Below are positions 21,441 through 35,104 of a stretch of DNA of 64,000 nt, one piece after another (positions within the stretch are counted from its first letter, which is position 1; each line of letters begins with the position of its first letter). Made by a program: the position numbers and the translations under genes. This DNA is from Rachycentron canadum (taxonomy: Eukaryota; Chordata; Actinopteri; Carangiformes; Rachycentridae), in contig CM076656.1 of NCBI GenBank assembly GCA_038496675.1, positions 23,729,928 through 23,793,927 on the forward strand. Direction: 5' to 3'. The notes beneath the pieces were generated by a model. That model was not told the origin of the DNA. It worked only from the letters and a program-made list of their open reading frames with translations, and did no database searches.

Positions 21441-22340
21441 GGAGCCGAATATGGATGGTCGACATCTGGTTGTTAATGAATTAAAAGAGCAATTTAGGTC
21501 TCCTCAGCTCCCAGAGGAGTTGATTTCATCTCCTTAACGATTGGCCCCCTTGAACTCGGCTCGGCGTGGCTACATTTCATCATAAGTTATACCATCAGGG
21601 AAGCTTATTAACAGTGGCTTGAACGGAAAGGTGTTAGTAGGTGCAGAGAGGAAAATGCCTGAGGTTAGAATTAGCCTAATTGTTCATATGAAACTCCCGA
21701 CTAACAGTGGGAAAGAAATTGGTATGTTGTCATTGACCTCTTACCCCCCCCCCCCTTTTTTTTCTCCCCTTTTTACTGTTATTGGATACCAGAGAAATTT
21801 TACTGTGCAGTTTTGCTGTAGACACAGACTCAGGTGCACACACACACACACACACACGACATCTATCATCACATACAATACAGCTTTTACTGAGTGACTG
21901 AGACTCACTCCACTGGTTTTAAATCTGAACTTCATCTCTGCTCAGTATTTCACTGATGAACGTCCGATCGATGAGCCGGATTTCTAAGAAGAAAAATAGT
22001 TTCCAAATGACAGGAACCGCAAAAAAAAAAAAAAAAAAAAAATCTTCTTTAATAGAGATGAGAACACAAAGCTTTGGAGCGGGTAATTGGATAAAACTTT
22101 GCTGCATGTAAAGCTTCTCAGGCCTCACTTCATTTTATGATAATGATAATTGAAAGATGGGGGAGGAAAGACTAAATTACAGAGCTGGATTAACAAAATG
22201 CCCACGCCGGGTGCTAAATTCACTCTTGTTACACTTGTGCAATAGCAGTTCACAGCACCAGGCCCCTGGTTATGGCACACTGACTCGATTACCGCCCTCT
22301 TAATCAAATTCTTCCTCCTCAATTACATTTGCAGTGGTTT
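21441..22340. other. Complex noncoding DNA with small repeats
   Basis: Includes a C run at about 21745-21755 followed by T-rich DNA, (CA)n at about 21836-21857, and an A run at 22021-22042. The flanking stretches 21455-21620 and 22130-22330 are repeat-free with TTAATGAATTAAA and TTAATCAAATT cores and could be regulatory. Confidence 0.5.
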
Positions 22341-23079
22341 AAAATGTGTTTCTCTTCTCGCACTATTAAAAACTCTCCCCTCAGGTCAGGATACGCTATA
22401 GCTTGAGAACAAAGTACCTTTAGTTGTTGAGGCCAAAGGAAATTCCTAAATATCCCCATGTTTATGACCTCAAAAATTAGTCTTTTTCAATATGATACCA
22501 CAAATAGTGGTATGCAGTTCTTGCTGTGGCTCCACTCTGAGGCTTAAATGTGGTAACTGGCACAATCTTAAGGCATTACAGGGGTGGGGCTGTGCCTGGA
22601 AAGGTCACCAATTTAGCTCAGCTAAGAAATATTCTCTTATTCAAGAGCCACGATTATGTTACACTGGAGTCAGGCATTATTATGAGAATGAAAGTGTTCT
22701 TCCAGCTCTGATCTTATACAGGGATATAGATGATACATAGTGTAAAAACAACTATGTAGTTTCAGACCAGGGTTAATTTTCCAGGAACTGCTCAGATGTA
22801 ATGTTGATGTTATTTTCCTGTGAACCAGTCTGAAACAAATCCATCCTGTCAAACAAGTTACTGTCACCCACAAATTACTAGATGGATGTACAGCCAAACC
22901 AAATTATATTTTTCCACCAAATGCTGCCTACCACTCGGCTTTTTGGTTCATTACTGGTGATGCCTGCAATACTCATCACTGCATCTTGTATAAAAAAGGT
23001 TGGAAATGGCATCGCCAGTGATGATCAGGCACTTTCCAAAAGTGGCCAAGCGATACAAGTCATTTGCGTTCAGATTAGT
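22341..23079. other. Noncoding DNA, no features seen
   Basis: No repeat or gene recognised. Short frames at 22492-22740 and 22882-23103 have no similarity I know. Confidence 0.5.
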
Positions 23080-23945
23080 GAATTTAAAAAAAAAAAGAAA
23101 TAATAATTAAAAAAAAAAAAAAAAAAAAACTGCGTGAAATGTAAATCTACAAGCAGAGAACAAAAGATCTACAAATGATTTTTACCTTCAAATAGAAAAT
23201 AGTAATCATAAAATCTATTCATAGATATTTTTTATTCATGGAATTTGTATATTTGCAGATCTATTTTATATTTATAAGATATTTTTGTGAGTTTAAAAAT
23301 GTAGGGGTTTTTTTATATTTGTATTCGTATATTTTCTTTATTTACAGATTTCAGATTTACACATCAATTGTCGATCTGTTCTCACAAATAATATTGAAAC
23401 AAATCTAGTTCTTCATTCTTGGGTGTCAGTTTGATCCACATCCACAGACCAGGACTAAAGGCTGGCTCACACTTCACGTCCCAGGAGTTCACACTCAGCT
23501 TGGAAGAACTGGTTTTGGCTTCTTTGCAAGAACTTTAAAAATGAATCCTGGCACCTCCTTTGTCCGTTACCTTACGATTTCTACTCTAATTGATCCTCGT
23601 CTTTATGTGGTTTATTAATTGTAATTATACGCCAGTTTTTTGGGTTTTTTTTTTTTTTTATCTTCAGCTACTCATTATCATTGACCTCGTTGCTGAATTG
23701 ATTTTTTTTTTTTTTCAGTTTTTAAACCTCTAAATAAACAATCATAAATTGTAATTGTTTGGTTGTCCATGTCTTGCGGCCATTAAAAAAAAAAAAAAAC
23801 TTTTTTTTTTTTATTTTTGTTTTTAAATGAGGAGATGAAGAAATTGTGGCTCCTTTGTAAATTTTTTTTTTTTTTTTTTTTTTTAATGTATTTACTTTGC
23901 ATCTTTATACTGAGCTATATTTTTTTTTTACAAACAACATTATGA
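23080..23945. repeat. Homopolymer-dense AT-rich region
   Basis: Repeated A or T runs occur at about 23084-23093, 23110-23130, 23647-23659, 23702-23716, 23785-23812 and 23862-23884. Adjacent A and T runs near 23785-23812 could fold back on each other. No gene. Confidence 0.75.
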
Positions 23946-25340
23946 AAAGTGCATAATAAGGGACCTTTAGCCTTAAGAGGAGGTGCTCAGTGACTGTGGA
24001 CATATGGCTTTTCCCATGTGTAAACAAGTGCAGATGTCAAGCCACAACTCATGCCGCTGATTTAAAAAGTGCATTCAGCAAACCGTCCAAGGATAAGTAA
24101 ATGTATATACAAACCATGTCTGCAGCTGCACACGATCTGAATTATGACTGCCGACACTGACCACTCTTTCAGTCTCGGCCATCATCTGCACAGAAAAGGC
24201 TGTCTGTACATCAGGTCTGGGTGCCTGCCATGTCATGCATGTGACAACATTAAGGGGACCCACAGAGAGTTGCTCTTGCTAAGTGTTACGGCTTTGTTGT
24301 GCTGCTTGTATGCTCATTGACCTGAACCAAAGGGTCTTGCTCAGAAGCAATCCCCATGTCAGACGCCCACGGGGCCTCTGCAATCACACAAGCAGCGACC
24401 TTATCACATGGCCTTCATTACAAGTTTAAGGGTTAAAGTTTTAAAAAACTGGCCTTGGGAAGGAGTGGGAACATAAAATAAGTGAGATACTGGAGCATGT
24501 TCCTCAACAGTGTAATGAAAGGAAGAAATAATCTGAACCTTAGCAGGTTTGATGGAGCTGGGACTCCTTTGATGGCCGACCAGGGAACTGGAGCAGCAAC
24601 CCCCAGGAAGTGTTACTTAAAGAAAACAGAATTCAATTCATGAAAATGAAATAACTTACGTTAAGAAACGGATATAGCAAAATTGACAAAGAACGTTAAT
24701 TAAATCTGTGGACCTCAAATAGGTAACCAGATATTGCCTGTAAAACCGATCACACTCCAAGCTGCGTGTACGATAATTTATCTGATCATATTAAAAGAGA
24801 AAGACCAGCCTCCGTAAATACAATGAATGAAAAGAGTTAAGACCATATCTCTGCTTCAGTGTGCGGCTGCTGGTTTTTACATTTGGTTGCATCTCTATAA
24901 AAATCTTCGAAGACACTCGAGCGGAGTGCCTGATTTGTCTGAGTACTAATGCAGTACAGACACAGGTTAAAGCAGCACATTAGAGTCAAATTACTTTCCC
25001 AACAAAATAGGTATCTCTAATTACATACATCTAATAGTATTGAAAATAAAACTACCCAATGCTAACAAAATTGGGAGGCCCCTAACACGAAGGTAAAAGC
25101 AACATACCTCTTACTTTGTTCTTCCTTTGCTGTGTTGCCTTTTAAAACTCAACTTGATCTTCAGTTCAAGTGTGATGTGGATATATATTAGTCAGTCTAC
25201 CTGGTCTTCCTGTCAGAATTTCCCTGAGACATATTTACACATGCAGTCACACCAGTGGACATACAGCCTTGAAGCTCTCTACAAAATTAATAACACAAGT
25301 CCCTGGTCTAGATAGTGTAGATAGTGTGTCCTCCTCTCTG
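23946..25340. other. Noncoding DNA, no features seen
   Basis: Moderate-complexity DNA without microsatellites or shared repeats. No splice-bounded open frame was found. Confidence 0.5.
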
Positions 25341-26600
25341 TGTGTGTTTTGGTGCTGCGAGAGTAGAGGGGGATTAATTTATCAACAGCTAGGCCAGGGG
25401 TCCTCGGAGAGCAAGCCGAATGATCAAGCTCCTTCAATCTGACAAGGTCTCGAGGACAAGAGCAAGTGAGAGAGAGGGGCAGAAGTGGAGAGACAGGGGC
25501 AGACAGGAAGGATTGGGCAGCTATAAGGTCTGAGAACCAGATGATTTAGAGGTCTAATATCAGCCGTTATTGCTACTCCTATTCTTGAGTTTCCTAATTT
25601 CCCCCTAATGGAATCCTCACCCATCACTGAGCATACTTATCGCCTGTTAAACAGCGCCTCTCTCGACCAATCATTACGAGGCTCATAGCTGTCAACCGCC
25701 TATCAGATATGAGGAAAATGGGAATTTCTGAGCATGACAAATCAGATAGGGATGTTTGAGAGAAGTTCATAAGTTGAAAAATGTCTCTGAGGCACCGCAG
25801 ATCAAGAATTAGGGGGGAAAAAAACGTGGCAGTTCCCTTGGTTTAAAACTGTTTTCAAGCTCTTATCTGGGAACAGGAAAAACCTTTTTAAAAAACTCAA
25901 AAGTATCAGTGCTATTTACCTCTTATGAGCCACATATTTCGTGGCAGATTGATGACACTGAGCTGCCAGTTTATTAGATACACCCACAGTGCAATTTAGT
26001 ACTGGAGCCCTGCAATTAGCCAACCATCTTCATCTCACCAGTGTTGACACCGTACCAGAGCTTTCTCTTATTTCTGATTTTAGAAGCCATGTTTGGTTCG
26101 TATGATTTGTATTGCATCATACAAAAAGGTGGCATTAATTCAAAATGATACATTTCATCATTATCTATTGAGGTTTTTGAAATATACATATAGGATCCAC
26201 TAAATGTATAAACACACAAACTTCTCCAGGCAGAGCTGAACCCACACAAACATAAATGTGTAAATACTGACATACGATACACGACTAAGTATATCACCAT
26301 CTTCATTATTCATTCATTAAAGCAGAGCTATTTAATCAAGTCCCCGGACGAGGCTCTTGTAATAAAAGATGAACTAACGCAAGGTGCTTGTTTACACAAA
26401 GGCCCCGCCTCTTTCCTCGCCGTGACGGATCATCCCGAGAAGCTCTTAACACGATTATGAATCCATACTTAAAGAGCACATAAAACACGCCAGGGATTAT
26501 CAACATGTAGCCGGGGCTCCCATTGTTGGCTGCAGAGGAACACAGAGCCACTTGTTTCTGAGTAGGTTAAGAGCTTTGGGCCACGGCCACCTCACTTTCT
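25341..26600. promoter_or_regulatory. Repeat-free region, candidate regulatory block
   Basis: Over 1.2 kb without microsatellites or transposon pieces. The 26300-26560 part combines TTTAATCAAG, a TGTTTACA forkhead-type site near 26389, GGATTATCA and CCATTGTTGG, a SOX-like core, in CpG-containing unique DNA. This resembles a conserved noncoding element, but only composition and motifs support it. Confidence 0.3.
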
Positions 26601-27065
26601 GTCATTTTTCCTTTCCCCCCTCAGTTTGGAGGCGGCAGGCCAAGACTCCTGTGGCGTAATGTAACGTTAAATGAATCTGCCATGCTGCAAACCTGTTATG
26701 AAGTTTTAAAAAGGCCCATACGGGACCAGTGGGGCAAAAAAAGACAGAGGCAAGGCAGTGAAGGAGAGGGACCTGCCAATGATACTGAAAGAGACCATTT
26801 TTTCCTCCTTGCCGATTCCAGATCCATACCATCCAACTGACATTTCGAGTGGACTGTCGCGTTTCATTGCTCTCAACGTCACCTGGCAGGGGCCGGTGGC
26901 ATTCACTAAGTCTTGGAAAGAGAAGAGGCGCAGGAGAAAAGGCAGAGGGTGGAAAAGTGGAGGGCTGGTAAGAGAAGAAGGGAATGAAAGAGGAAACATG
27001 GCCAGACGTTGGTGCAGAGCAGCGCGGGCTCAGACCCTGAGGTATTGTGCTGGCCCAGCTTGACC
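26601..27065 (+). other. Open region after a strong splice acceptor
   Basis: A pyrimidine tract ending CCCCCCTCAG at about 26624 is followed by 72 codons open in one frame (starting FGGGRPRLLWRNVTLNES). A different + frame is open for 117 codons at 26710-27060 and has a CTG|GTAAGA donor near 26968. Minus-strand frames of 76 and 97 codons overlap. Openness in several phases suggests a stop-poor composition rather than a gene. No family is recognised. Confidence 0.2.
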
Positions 27066-28865
27066 AAATGGCCCCTTTGTAGCCTGGTCAGGGACGTTTT
27101 TCACAGGCTCTGTTCAGGTGTTTAGTTTCAGGTAAGGATGAAGAGAAAGCCTGGTTGCCTTAGTCACCAGGTACAAAGGTTTTCAGGCAAAGGGTTGGTT
27201 ACATTTAAACACCCAAATCATCTGTTGTTGCTCAAAACTGTAGTTTAAGCCCAAGTGTAGTGAATTTGTGTATCTTCCTTGGGTGGCAATAAACAAGGCA
27301 GAGAAAGAGAAGGCCTTTAATTACCCCTTTACAAATTGACTGTAAGTGCAGCAATGTGTTTTGTGTATTTTGCTTTCTGCAAGTATTTGGACCCCCACTG
27401 CAACTTTATCTTCATTTCTTAATTGAGCTGTTGTTTGCCAGAGACTAATCTCCAAGGCTTGTGTACACAACAGTCCTGAAAGATGCTGCAAATTAAAGAC
27501 TTATCTTAATCCTCCCCTTCCCAAAACATTAGCCTTTCAGATCTGGACAATTCGAGCCGAATGTTTTTGTGTCTGTGTGGAGGAAGAGTAAGAGGCACTT
27601 TAAAGCAAACCGGAATTAGCTCGTTTTAAAATATGCATGTAAAACAAAACCAGCAAACACATTGCGGGAAAAACAGGTTGATACATGTGTGAGGATGCTT
27701 ATAGCCGTATAAGGTTGCCTCTAAGTGCATCTGTATACACTTACTGGGAAACACAATAGTGCTTAATGTAGCAATTTTATGCTAGGCCGAAACGCCCGTC
27801 AATACCTGCGTCTCAGGTGTAACTTGTTCCCCCGACAAACCATGAACACCTGTCTCTCTAATCCGACCAATTAACCCGGAGACTAGCAACTAGCTTGGGT
27901 TACATCCAACATGGCTTGCCCATCCTTTATCCCAGCGCGTCAGCCTGTGCAATCTTCTAATCAGAGTAACCCAATCCCCGACTTCTATCCCCTGCCCAAG
28001 CTGAAAGGGGGACAGCCGCGACTGGAAGGAGACAGATCCTGCCTTTATGTCTGCCAGCACTATGTTTGGCCTCTTATCCAAAGCTCCTGCCCCTACTACC
28101 CCCCCCCCCCCCACGCCCACCCACCCTTCAGATGCAGTACACACTCTGCTTCATCCCTCATCCGAGTCTGTATTCCAGTCACAGAGTGTAGTAGAGGAAT
28201 TATATGGGACAGGTATTAAGCTGTGATTTATTTATCTGAGATTGAAACCAGACCAGCGCCTGGAGCCTGTCATGTGATTTGACTGCCTATAGCTCACCCA
28301 ATAGTCTTACACAGCGGTGCACTTGTTCCAAATAGGGCCACGTCCCCAATGACCACACTCATTCATATCGATCTCTGGAATATCATCTTTAAAAGACACC
28401 CTGAGGTTCATATTGAGCATGGAAAAGCTCCCTGAGGAGCAGAGCAAAACAATAGGAGAACAATATAAGTACATACAAGACCAGTGGCTACATGCCAGAT
28501 AAAGTGTCAGCCTATTCCTGTCTCTGTGCCTTCAGGTCGTAAAGATTAGCCACAAAACCTTAGCCGTCCTTTGTTTGAGTCCACAGATGCCTTAGTAACG
28601 CCAATGAGATACGCTGAAAGACAGCGGAGAGCAGATGAAGAAGGTAGCAGGTGAAAAGGTCTTGTGGGAATGGCTATTACACGACCATTACAGAGCAGCT
28701 TTGCTACAGGGGCCTCTGCTGGTAAGGCTTTATTGATCCACCTTTCTATTCTCTTATTTCCTTCAATTTAGAAAGTATATTGTGAGCGAACACACCAGAG
28801 GAAGTAAAACTCTTTATATTGTCTTGGCTTTGTTTCTCAATGCATTATACAAATTAAGAGTTTGA
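27066..28865. other. Noncoding DNA, no features seen
   Basis: Unique DNA with one C run at about 28098-28112. Frames on both strands at 27890-28219 are extended by this C run. Confidence 0.5.
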
Positions 28866-29225
28866 CATGAAGGGGGAGGAACTATGGCAAAGTACAGGTT
28901 CACCCTGTGGCAAAACGGTAACCCCACACCCTTTCTTCAGTGGCCAGCTCCTGCACATAAAACAAATGCTAAGGGAGGAGCTTCCTGGGCCATGACGATA
29001 TGGTCAATCAGTTTAAAAGCTTATAAAAGCCTCTCCGGATTAGGCTTTTCAGCATATCAGGATGCTGGTAAAAAGGGTCTGCTTCCTTGGTAACATTGGC
29101 TGGCAAAGTGTAGCTCATAACAGTCGAATGGTTCGAGGTTTTGAAGATACACGTAATGGCGAATGCAGCTTCTCTGCCGCCACAGCAGCTAAAGCAGTTG
29201 TCCTTTGCTGAAAGGAGACTGCTCA
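28866..29225 (+). promoter_or_regulatory. TATA-like site in repeat-free DNA
   Basis: TATAAAAG at 29022-29029 is a consensus TATA box in a GC-moderate, repeat-free stretch. No exon is recognised downstream. It may be a chance match or a small regulatory element. Confidence 0.2.
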
Positions 29226-32200
29226 TAAATGCTCAGAATCCAGGAGGGGGAAGTTTCCTGTTTTATGTGCGTAATATGCCATTTTTAAAGCTGTAGAGGC
29301 CCAGCCCATGCAGTATTGTTTGAAAATACACGCATGGAGCGCCATTCCAAGAAGATGATGAAAAAGCTGTGAGTAGCGTCCAGAGGGTTACGGTTCCCAT
29401 GTGTACCGTGAAGGTCTGGAGACAGAGGAGGCTGATGAGGGGTACAGGATTTTGGAAGAGGTAAGATGAGCTGGACAGTCAGAGGCTTATGCTGCAGAGA
29501 CCATTTGATATATAAGGGGTTAGGTGTCCCATATAAATGTTTAATCACTGTCTGGGCTCCTGGTCGTTAACCTCCTGGAAGGTGGACTGAAGATGGAGAA
29601 CCAATGATACTACTGTCTAAACACTGGGCAATTACCTTATCACATCTTAAATCCTCAGCCCAGAGGCTAGCCCTCCTCCGAGAGGTTTCATGGACATTGC
29701 ACCCAGCGCTTCTGACAAATAGAGCAGCTGTTAGGGTCAATGACACACTTCAGTTCCCATCACTTATCAGTCAACACAGATTGATTTCCGTGGCTTCATA
29801 TAGTGTGTGCGTGAGCGTGTAGTTTATGTGTTACTAAGTCAACTTTCACGAGTTTGCAGGAAGCTTTGTAAGATAATATCAAGTTTGCAGAATTTAGTTT
29901 GGGAAAAAAATTTAAAAAAAAAAACAAAACACACACCTCTTGATCTCTCAGCCTTTAACTTTGCCACCCAGACAATGCAGCAAAAGTGCCCATCACACAT
30001 CTGCTTGATGACGTAGATAACGGTGACGCCGGGGAGCGACATCTGAGAGGCCGGGATCAAGTTGAGTCAAATCAAAAAGGTACTGCATCCGTGGGGAAAG
30101 ACGCGTTTTTGAAAAGAAGCCCTGGCACAGGATTGTCTGTCTAATTTTGGCCTAACAATCGACGCGTTAATGAAAGTTGCCCACTATAAACCCATGAGCA
30201 GAAGGCAGGGTCATCTTAAGACCAGCATGTGTTAGCCGTTGTGGGGTCGGTATCTGCAGCATTTTTTTTTTTTTGGCAAATGTGCTGCGCTCGCTGGACT
30301 TGTGCCTCTGTAGAGCGCTTGCTCTGGGACTTCCTGGTGGCCTGCACAATATTTTAATTTGTTGCATGTACTGGAAATCAAACTGGCCTCCCTAGTCACC
30401 TTTGGTACCAGCCGTGTAAATATACAAAACTAATTTGATCACTTTTGTATTATGCAAAAATACAGTACGCTTCTGCAACAACCTAGAGAGTTGCAGCATA
30501 AAAAGTAGTTCAGTTATCAGCCCTCTGCGTAATGAAATACAAATTTTTTCTGCTGGGAAATTTTTTTTTTTTTCTTTCAATGTGTGAGGTCACTCAGCTT
30601 TATCAGCATTTGTAGCTTCCAAATTGCAAATCCCCCCCCATTTAGAGGACGTACTTTTTTTCTTAAAAATCAGAAAACAGCTGGATAAGAGGCCTTTCTC
30701 AACGTTGTTTGCAGAAATTGCTTACTTGAGCGACACTTCCCAAACCTTGCTGGAGAAAGCGTTCACTGATGAGGACAGAACAATTTATTTCACACCAGCA
30801 AACGTGGCAAAACCTCAGGCATGGCAACTCAGTCGAGTGCATTGCTTCTGAATATGAATTACTTGGTATATGTCCACAGAATTATTATAAATTGGCATAA
30901 ACAAGCGAAATGCACAACCAAATCCTCCCAAACTGCCACCCAGCACACTAATTTTCACACACACAAAAGAGGCATGACTCACCATGTTTCCCGCCATGCA
31001 GCTATTCCATTACAGCAATGTGATCCTAAACCAACTAAAAGGTCCCAATGCTCTTGTAGAAAACATTGAAACACTGCATACAACACCCATCTACCTACTT
31101 ACAGGAGCAGAGGAGGCACCAGGCCAAATTACTACCTGACAATAAGGCAGCAGGGGGGCAAATACTGTCCAACCAACCCAGAGGGGATTAGAGGGAGGGA
31201 GTTAAGTCATCGGGGGACACTCAACATCATCCAGATCATAGATGAATGAAGTACAAACACCAAATGGACTTCATTTTAGATCCAGTTCCACTTTCAATTT
31301 CATGGCATCTGAATGAAAAAGACGTGTATGCATGTGTGTTATTGGTAGCGAGGTGAAACACGAGTCCCAGGACGGCGCCGTGAACTTAAAACAGACTCAC
31401 AACATGGATCTGGACCGTATACACTACGCGTCTTTGGCGTGATGTGTGGGAAGCACGCATGCTTTCACTTGTGTGCGATACATGTCCCTTCACACACCCA
31501 TATTAACGCATGTGCAAGCATCAGCGCCAGATTAGCCTCTTTCACTTCATTGTTCAAAGGACCATATGTAAAGTCCTGCTTGTTTCCACTGCATAGCATG
31601 CATACAATTTCCATTTTATTAGATGACATCACTGCGCGTAGCCTGCAGCGGGTGGCTGGAGCGAAAGTTTATTTCTTGGAGAGTGAGAGACAGTTTTGTG
31701 TTTTTTCTTTTTTTTTTGTGTTTTTTTTTTTCTTTATATCTCCCCCACCTCCCCCACAAGGGTGATGTTTTCCAAAGTGGACTCGCTAAGGCGTAGCAAA
31801 CAAGAGTGAATGCCCAGGCTGGACTGTGGGGAAAGGCAGATCAATGAGACAGCTCACCAGCTCATGCGTGGCAGCTTTGTGGAGATAGTCCTCTTTGGAC
31901 AGTTCTGCTTTGGAGACCAGAAATCAGTTTTTGGTGGTGGTATGGTGGGGTGGGGGGGTTGCTTATCAGCAGTGGATCCCTTGGCGCATGAAGCATGTCA
32001 CACAGAGTGTGTTTGAGTGCCAGAGAGAGAAAGACATGGGGGAATTAAACCCAACCTCTGCAGTCAAAGGGGGGCTGGTAGTGTCATGATGGTTGGGGGA
32101 GAAGGACTTAAATGAATGTGGCTCATGCACAACCCAAACTTATCTGGCAACAATTTCTGAAAACATGGAAACAGGGAAACACTACCTGTAACCATTCCAT

Positions 32201-32690
32201 CAGATCGTGTTAAAGTATTTTTCCGCCTATTGTCCATCACAATTGCATTCATGTTTCAGAGTTAACAATTAAACGTCTGTTAACATCATATGTTTCATGG
32301 AACATTATTTTTGAAAAAAATCTGGATATTAAAGGATCCAGAATTCTGCCAAGGCTTAACAAATCGAGAACAGATGGGGACACAGGTATTGCCAAAGAAA
32401 CAGAAGATCCTTGGGAAACAGTTAAACACAGTTCTGTTTAATCTGGAGCTGTTGAGATGCAGCAAAAGAGTCGAAGCAAACAGGAGAAAGGTTATTACCA
32501 TGGTAAATAGATGTGCAATGGTATCAAACACTGTAATAGTTTGCAAAGGTTCCTCACAGACAAAACAGTGTTATTACTTCATTCAAATTGAAGGCACTTA
32601 CAAACAGAGGTTAAAGTGTTAGAAATGCATTTCTTAACAGGCTATATGACCCTATTTCCCAATGTGCCTGGGGCATTAAATTCAAATTAT
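29226..32690. other. Noncoding DNA with scattered homopolymers
   Basis: No gene or shared repeat. A-rich tract at 29908-29933, T runs at 30264-30275 and about 30560-30573, T-rich tract 31701-31735, and a G run near 31949-31958. The 29590-29790 part is repeat-free and contains a CAGCTG E-box, but nothing more specific. Confidence 0.5.
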
Positions 32691-32714
32691 GCTGAATTGG
32701 AGGGGGGAGAGGAG

Positions 32715-32942
32715 AAAAAAAAAAAAAAAAAAAAAAAAAAATCCGAATACCCTTAAAAGAGTAGTCAATGAGAAAAGTTCTACTCACAAAAGATAACAAT
32801 TACCTGAGTCAATTTACATTTAGACTAGCATTTTGCAGCAATTTCCACGCATGTCCACAGGTACCAGACAGCTCGATGCAGTCTCACAGTTAGCGATAAT
32901 GGTAATACATCATGAGTCGGGGCTTGAAAATTTTAAATTGAA

Positions 32943-32975
<33 letters not shown>
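32715..32975. repeat. Two long A runs flanking unique DNA
   Basis: A27 at 32715-32741 and A29 at 32947-32975 bracket about 200 bp of unique sequence. Paired A tails could reflect two retroposon insertions whose bodies have decayed, but no SINE features are visible. Confidence 0.7.
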
Positions 32976-32977
<2 letters not shown>

Positions 32978-33333
32978 TTCCGCCAATGGCGGCTAATCAG
33001 CCAAGAATAAACGGTGAGCAGGCCGACATAAAGCATTCAGGAGACACAGTCTGTTCCAAAAGTCTCTCTCTTACTTCTGCCTTTGTCTTGTCATAAGTTT
33101 TCAGTGAAGTGAAGTTTTTAATAAGCTCCTCATCACCGGTGACCGTTTATTACCCTGCATTAGAAGGATGCAACACCCAGGACCTTACACACCATCTTTA
33201 TTTTAACCACTTTATATTAAAAAGTTTTTATTGAATTATTGATCATTTCTGTAAATAACTGGAGAAAGCGCCGTCCTGGTCTCCCTGTTTCACAACAGAC
33301 CCCTGATAAAATATGGACAAGCAGAAGGAGAAA
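32976..33333. other. Noncoding DNA, no features seen
   Basis: Short unique stretch before the Tc1 copy. Confidence 0.45.
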
Positions 33334-33740
33334 TACACCAAGCAGCCGTAACATTATGACCAGTGAATAACACTGATCACCTGGTTACCATGGTTACCAG
33401 TCAGTGGTGGATACATCAGGCAGCAGCTGAACATTTAGTCCTGAAGTTGACGTGTTGAAGCAGGAAAAATGGTCAAGTGTGAGGATGAGAGGGACTTTGA
33501 CTTTGACCAAACTGTGATGAGACGACTGAGTCAGAGCTTCTCCAACACTGCAGCTCTGTGGGATGTTCCTGGGCTGCAGTGGTCAGGACCTACCAGAAGT
33601 GGTCCAAGGAGGGAGAACCACTGGACCACAGACAGGGTCAGGGGTCAAGGCTCAGTGATGGTTGTGGGGAGCTTTGCTCTTATTTTGGTGGAGGCAGTGT
33701 TCTGCCATTCATGTGCATGTTACTCCGATACGCATCTCCG
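33334..33740 (+). pseudogene. Tc1/mariner element remnant, core deleted
   Basis: Begins with a TACACC tip and terminal repeat (CAGCCGTAACATTATGACCA). The transposase start at 33469 (MVKCEDERDFDFDQTVMRRL) matches the copy at 16637 nearly residue for residue for about 60 codons. After the GGGGAGC junction near 33670 the sequence jumps to a GGTGGAGGCAGTGTTCTGCC block belonging to the central catalytic domain, then degenerates. The right terminal repeat is not seen. The product would be a DNA-binding fragment at most. Confidence 0.88.
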
Positions 33741-34257
33741 GCTTAATGAGAGAAAACGAGTCTGAAAAGTCACTAAATTTAGTGTCAAAGTCGGTATCAA
33801 CACTATCAGTTGGTATCACTGGGAAGGCAGAGCTCCTCTGTACCAGTCACCAGTTGAGGGAGTAGTACCAGACCCATCCAATCGCTTCAACCAAGCCAGC
33901 TTTACACCACCCACTTAATTAACATATGGACACAGAAATAGTGAAATAAATAAATGGAGAAATAAATGTAAAAATACAGGAAAAAAAGCATTTTTTCACT
34001 ACCAAAATGTTTTTATTTTGCATTAACGTATGTATTTAATTACTCTTTTTTTTTTTTTTTGTCCTTGCCATGGCTGATCTGTGTATACGTGTGCGCCACA
34101 AAATCGGGACACAACTAAAAATCTGCAAAAGCTGAATATTGAAAGTAAGTCCTTGCTCGTGTTCATGAACTGTTTTGATTTCACAACACAATTTCACAAC
34201 ATTTGGAGATGTTGTGTTTGTTTCCCACTCTGTGCTACATCTGGCAAACTATTCGCT

Positions 34258-34296
<39 letters not shown>

Positions 34297-35104
34297 AAAT
34301 GCATCATGAAAAGAAAAACAGGAAAGCATTTATCCATCCTCAGAAATAAATCGATGTTGTACATCCAGAAGCAGCACACTCTTCACCTTCATGAGTATTT
34401 CTCTGATGGAGATATTACATTCATGGGGACCTGCAGCTGTGTGTTAAGGGACCTGTGAGTCATCACAGGAAGCTGATGATTTACCTTGTAGTTGTAAAGC
34501 GCCTGCATCTCCTTTCTCATTCGTCTCCTCGGACGCAATTCTGGTCACGCAAGAGCAAGATCGGCGTAACTTGCAAGACAAACCCTCCCGTTGCTGCTTA
34601 CGATGGCCCCACTCCCCCAATACATAGGAACTGGAGTCAGATCCACATGTATTCATTTGACAGTGGGTGTCACGGCCTCTTCCGTCATGAAATGTTTTAC
34701 GTTCACGAGCGAATACACACACACACAGACACACACAGACGCTACCTCTCTCCATGCACCTTTATCTCGTCAGCCGCCTCATAATGAAACAAACAGGCCT
34801 GCACTCAGTGAGATGCGTCACCTCAGTGCGTTACAGTGAATCATGTTCAACTTTTACTCGGTGCAACTCTGAGACATGCGAGGCCATTTTGCAAATGATC
34901 CAGAATGTGTTTTCTGTGTTGGAGCATCTGCTTCCTCATGGGTGACACTAAACAGGACGCCCCCCTAAAAAAAAAAAAAAAAGCAAAAAAAAAAAAAAGC
35001 CATGTAACGAGTTCATGATCCCGTCATGATGCAAACCGAACACACCTCTGAGAGGGTGTGGTCAGTGAACCACAGGTGAGTAAAGCCTAGTTTTTGACCC
35101 AGAA
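33741..35104. other. Noncoding DNA with A33 run
   Basis: Contains a T run at about 34047-34060, an A33 run at 34262-34294, and A runs at about 34968-34982 and 34986-34998. Short CA-rich DNA lies at about 34717-34738. No gene. Confidence 0.55.
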
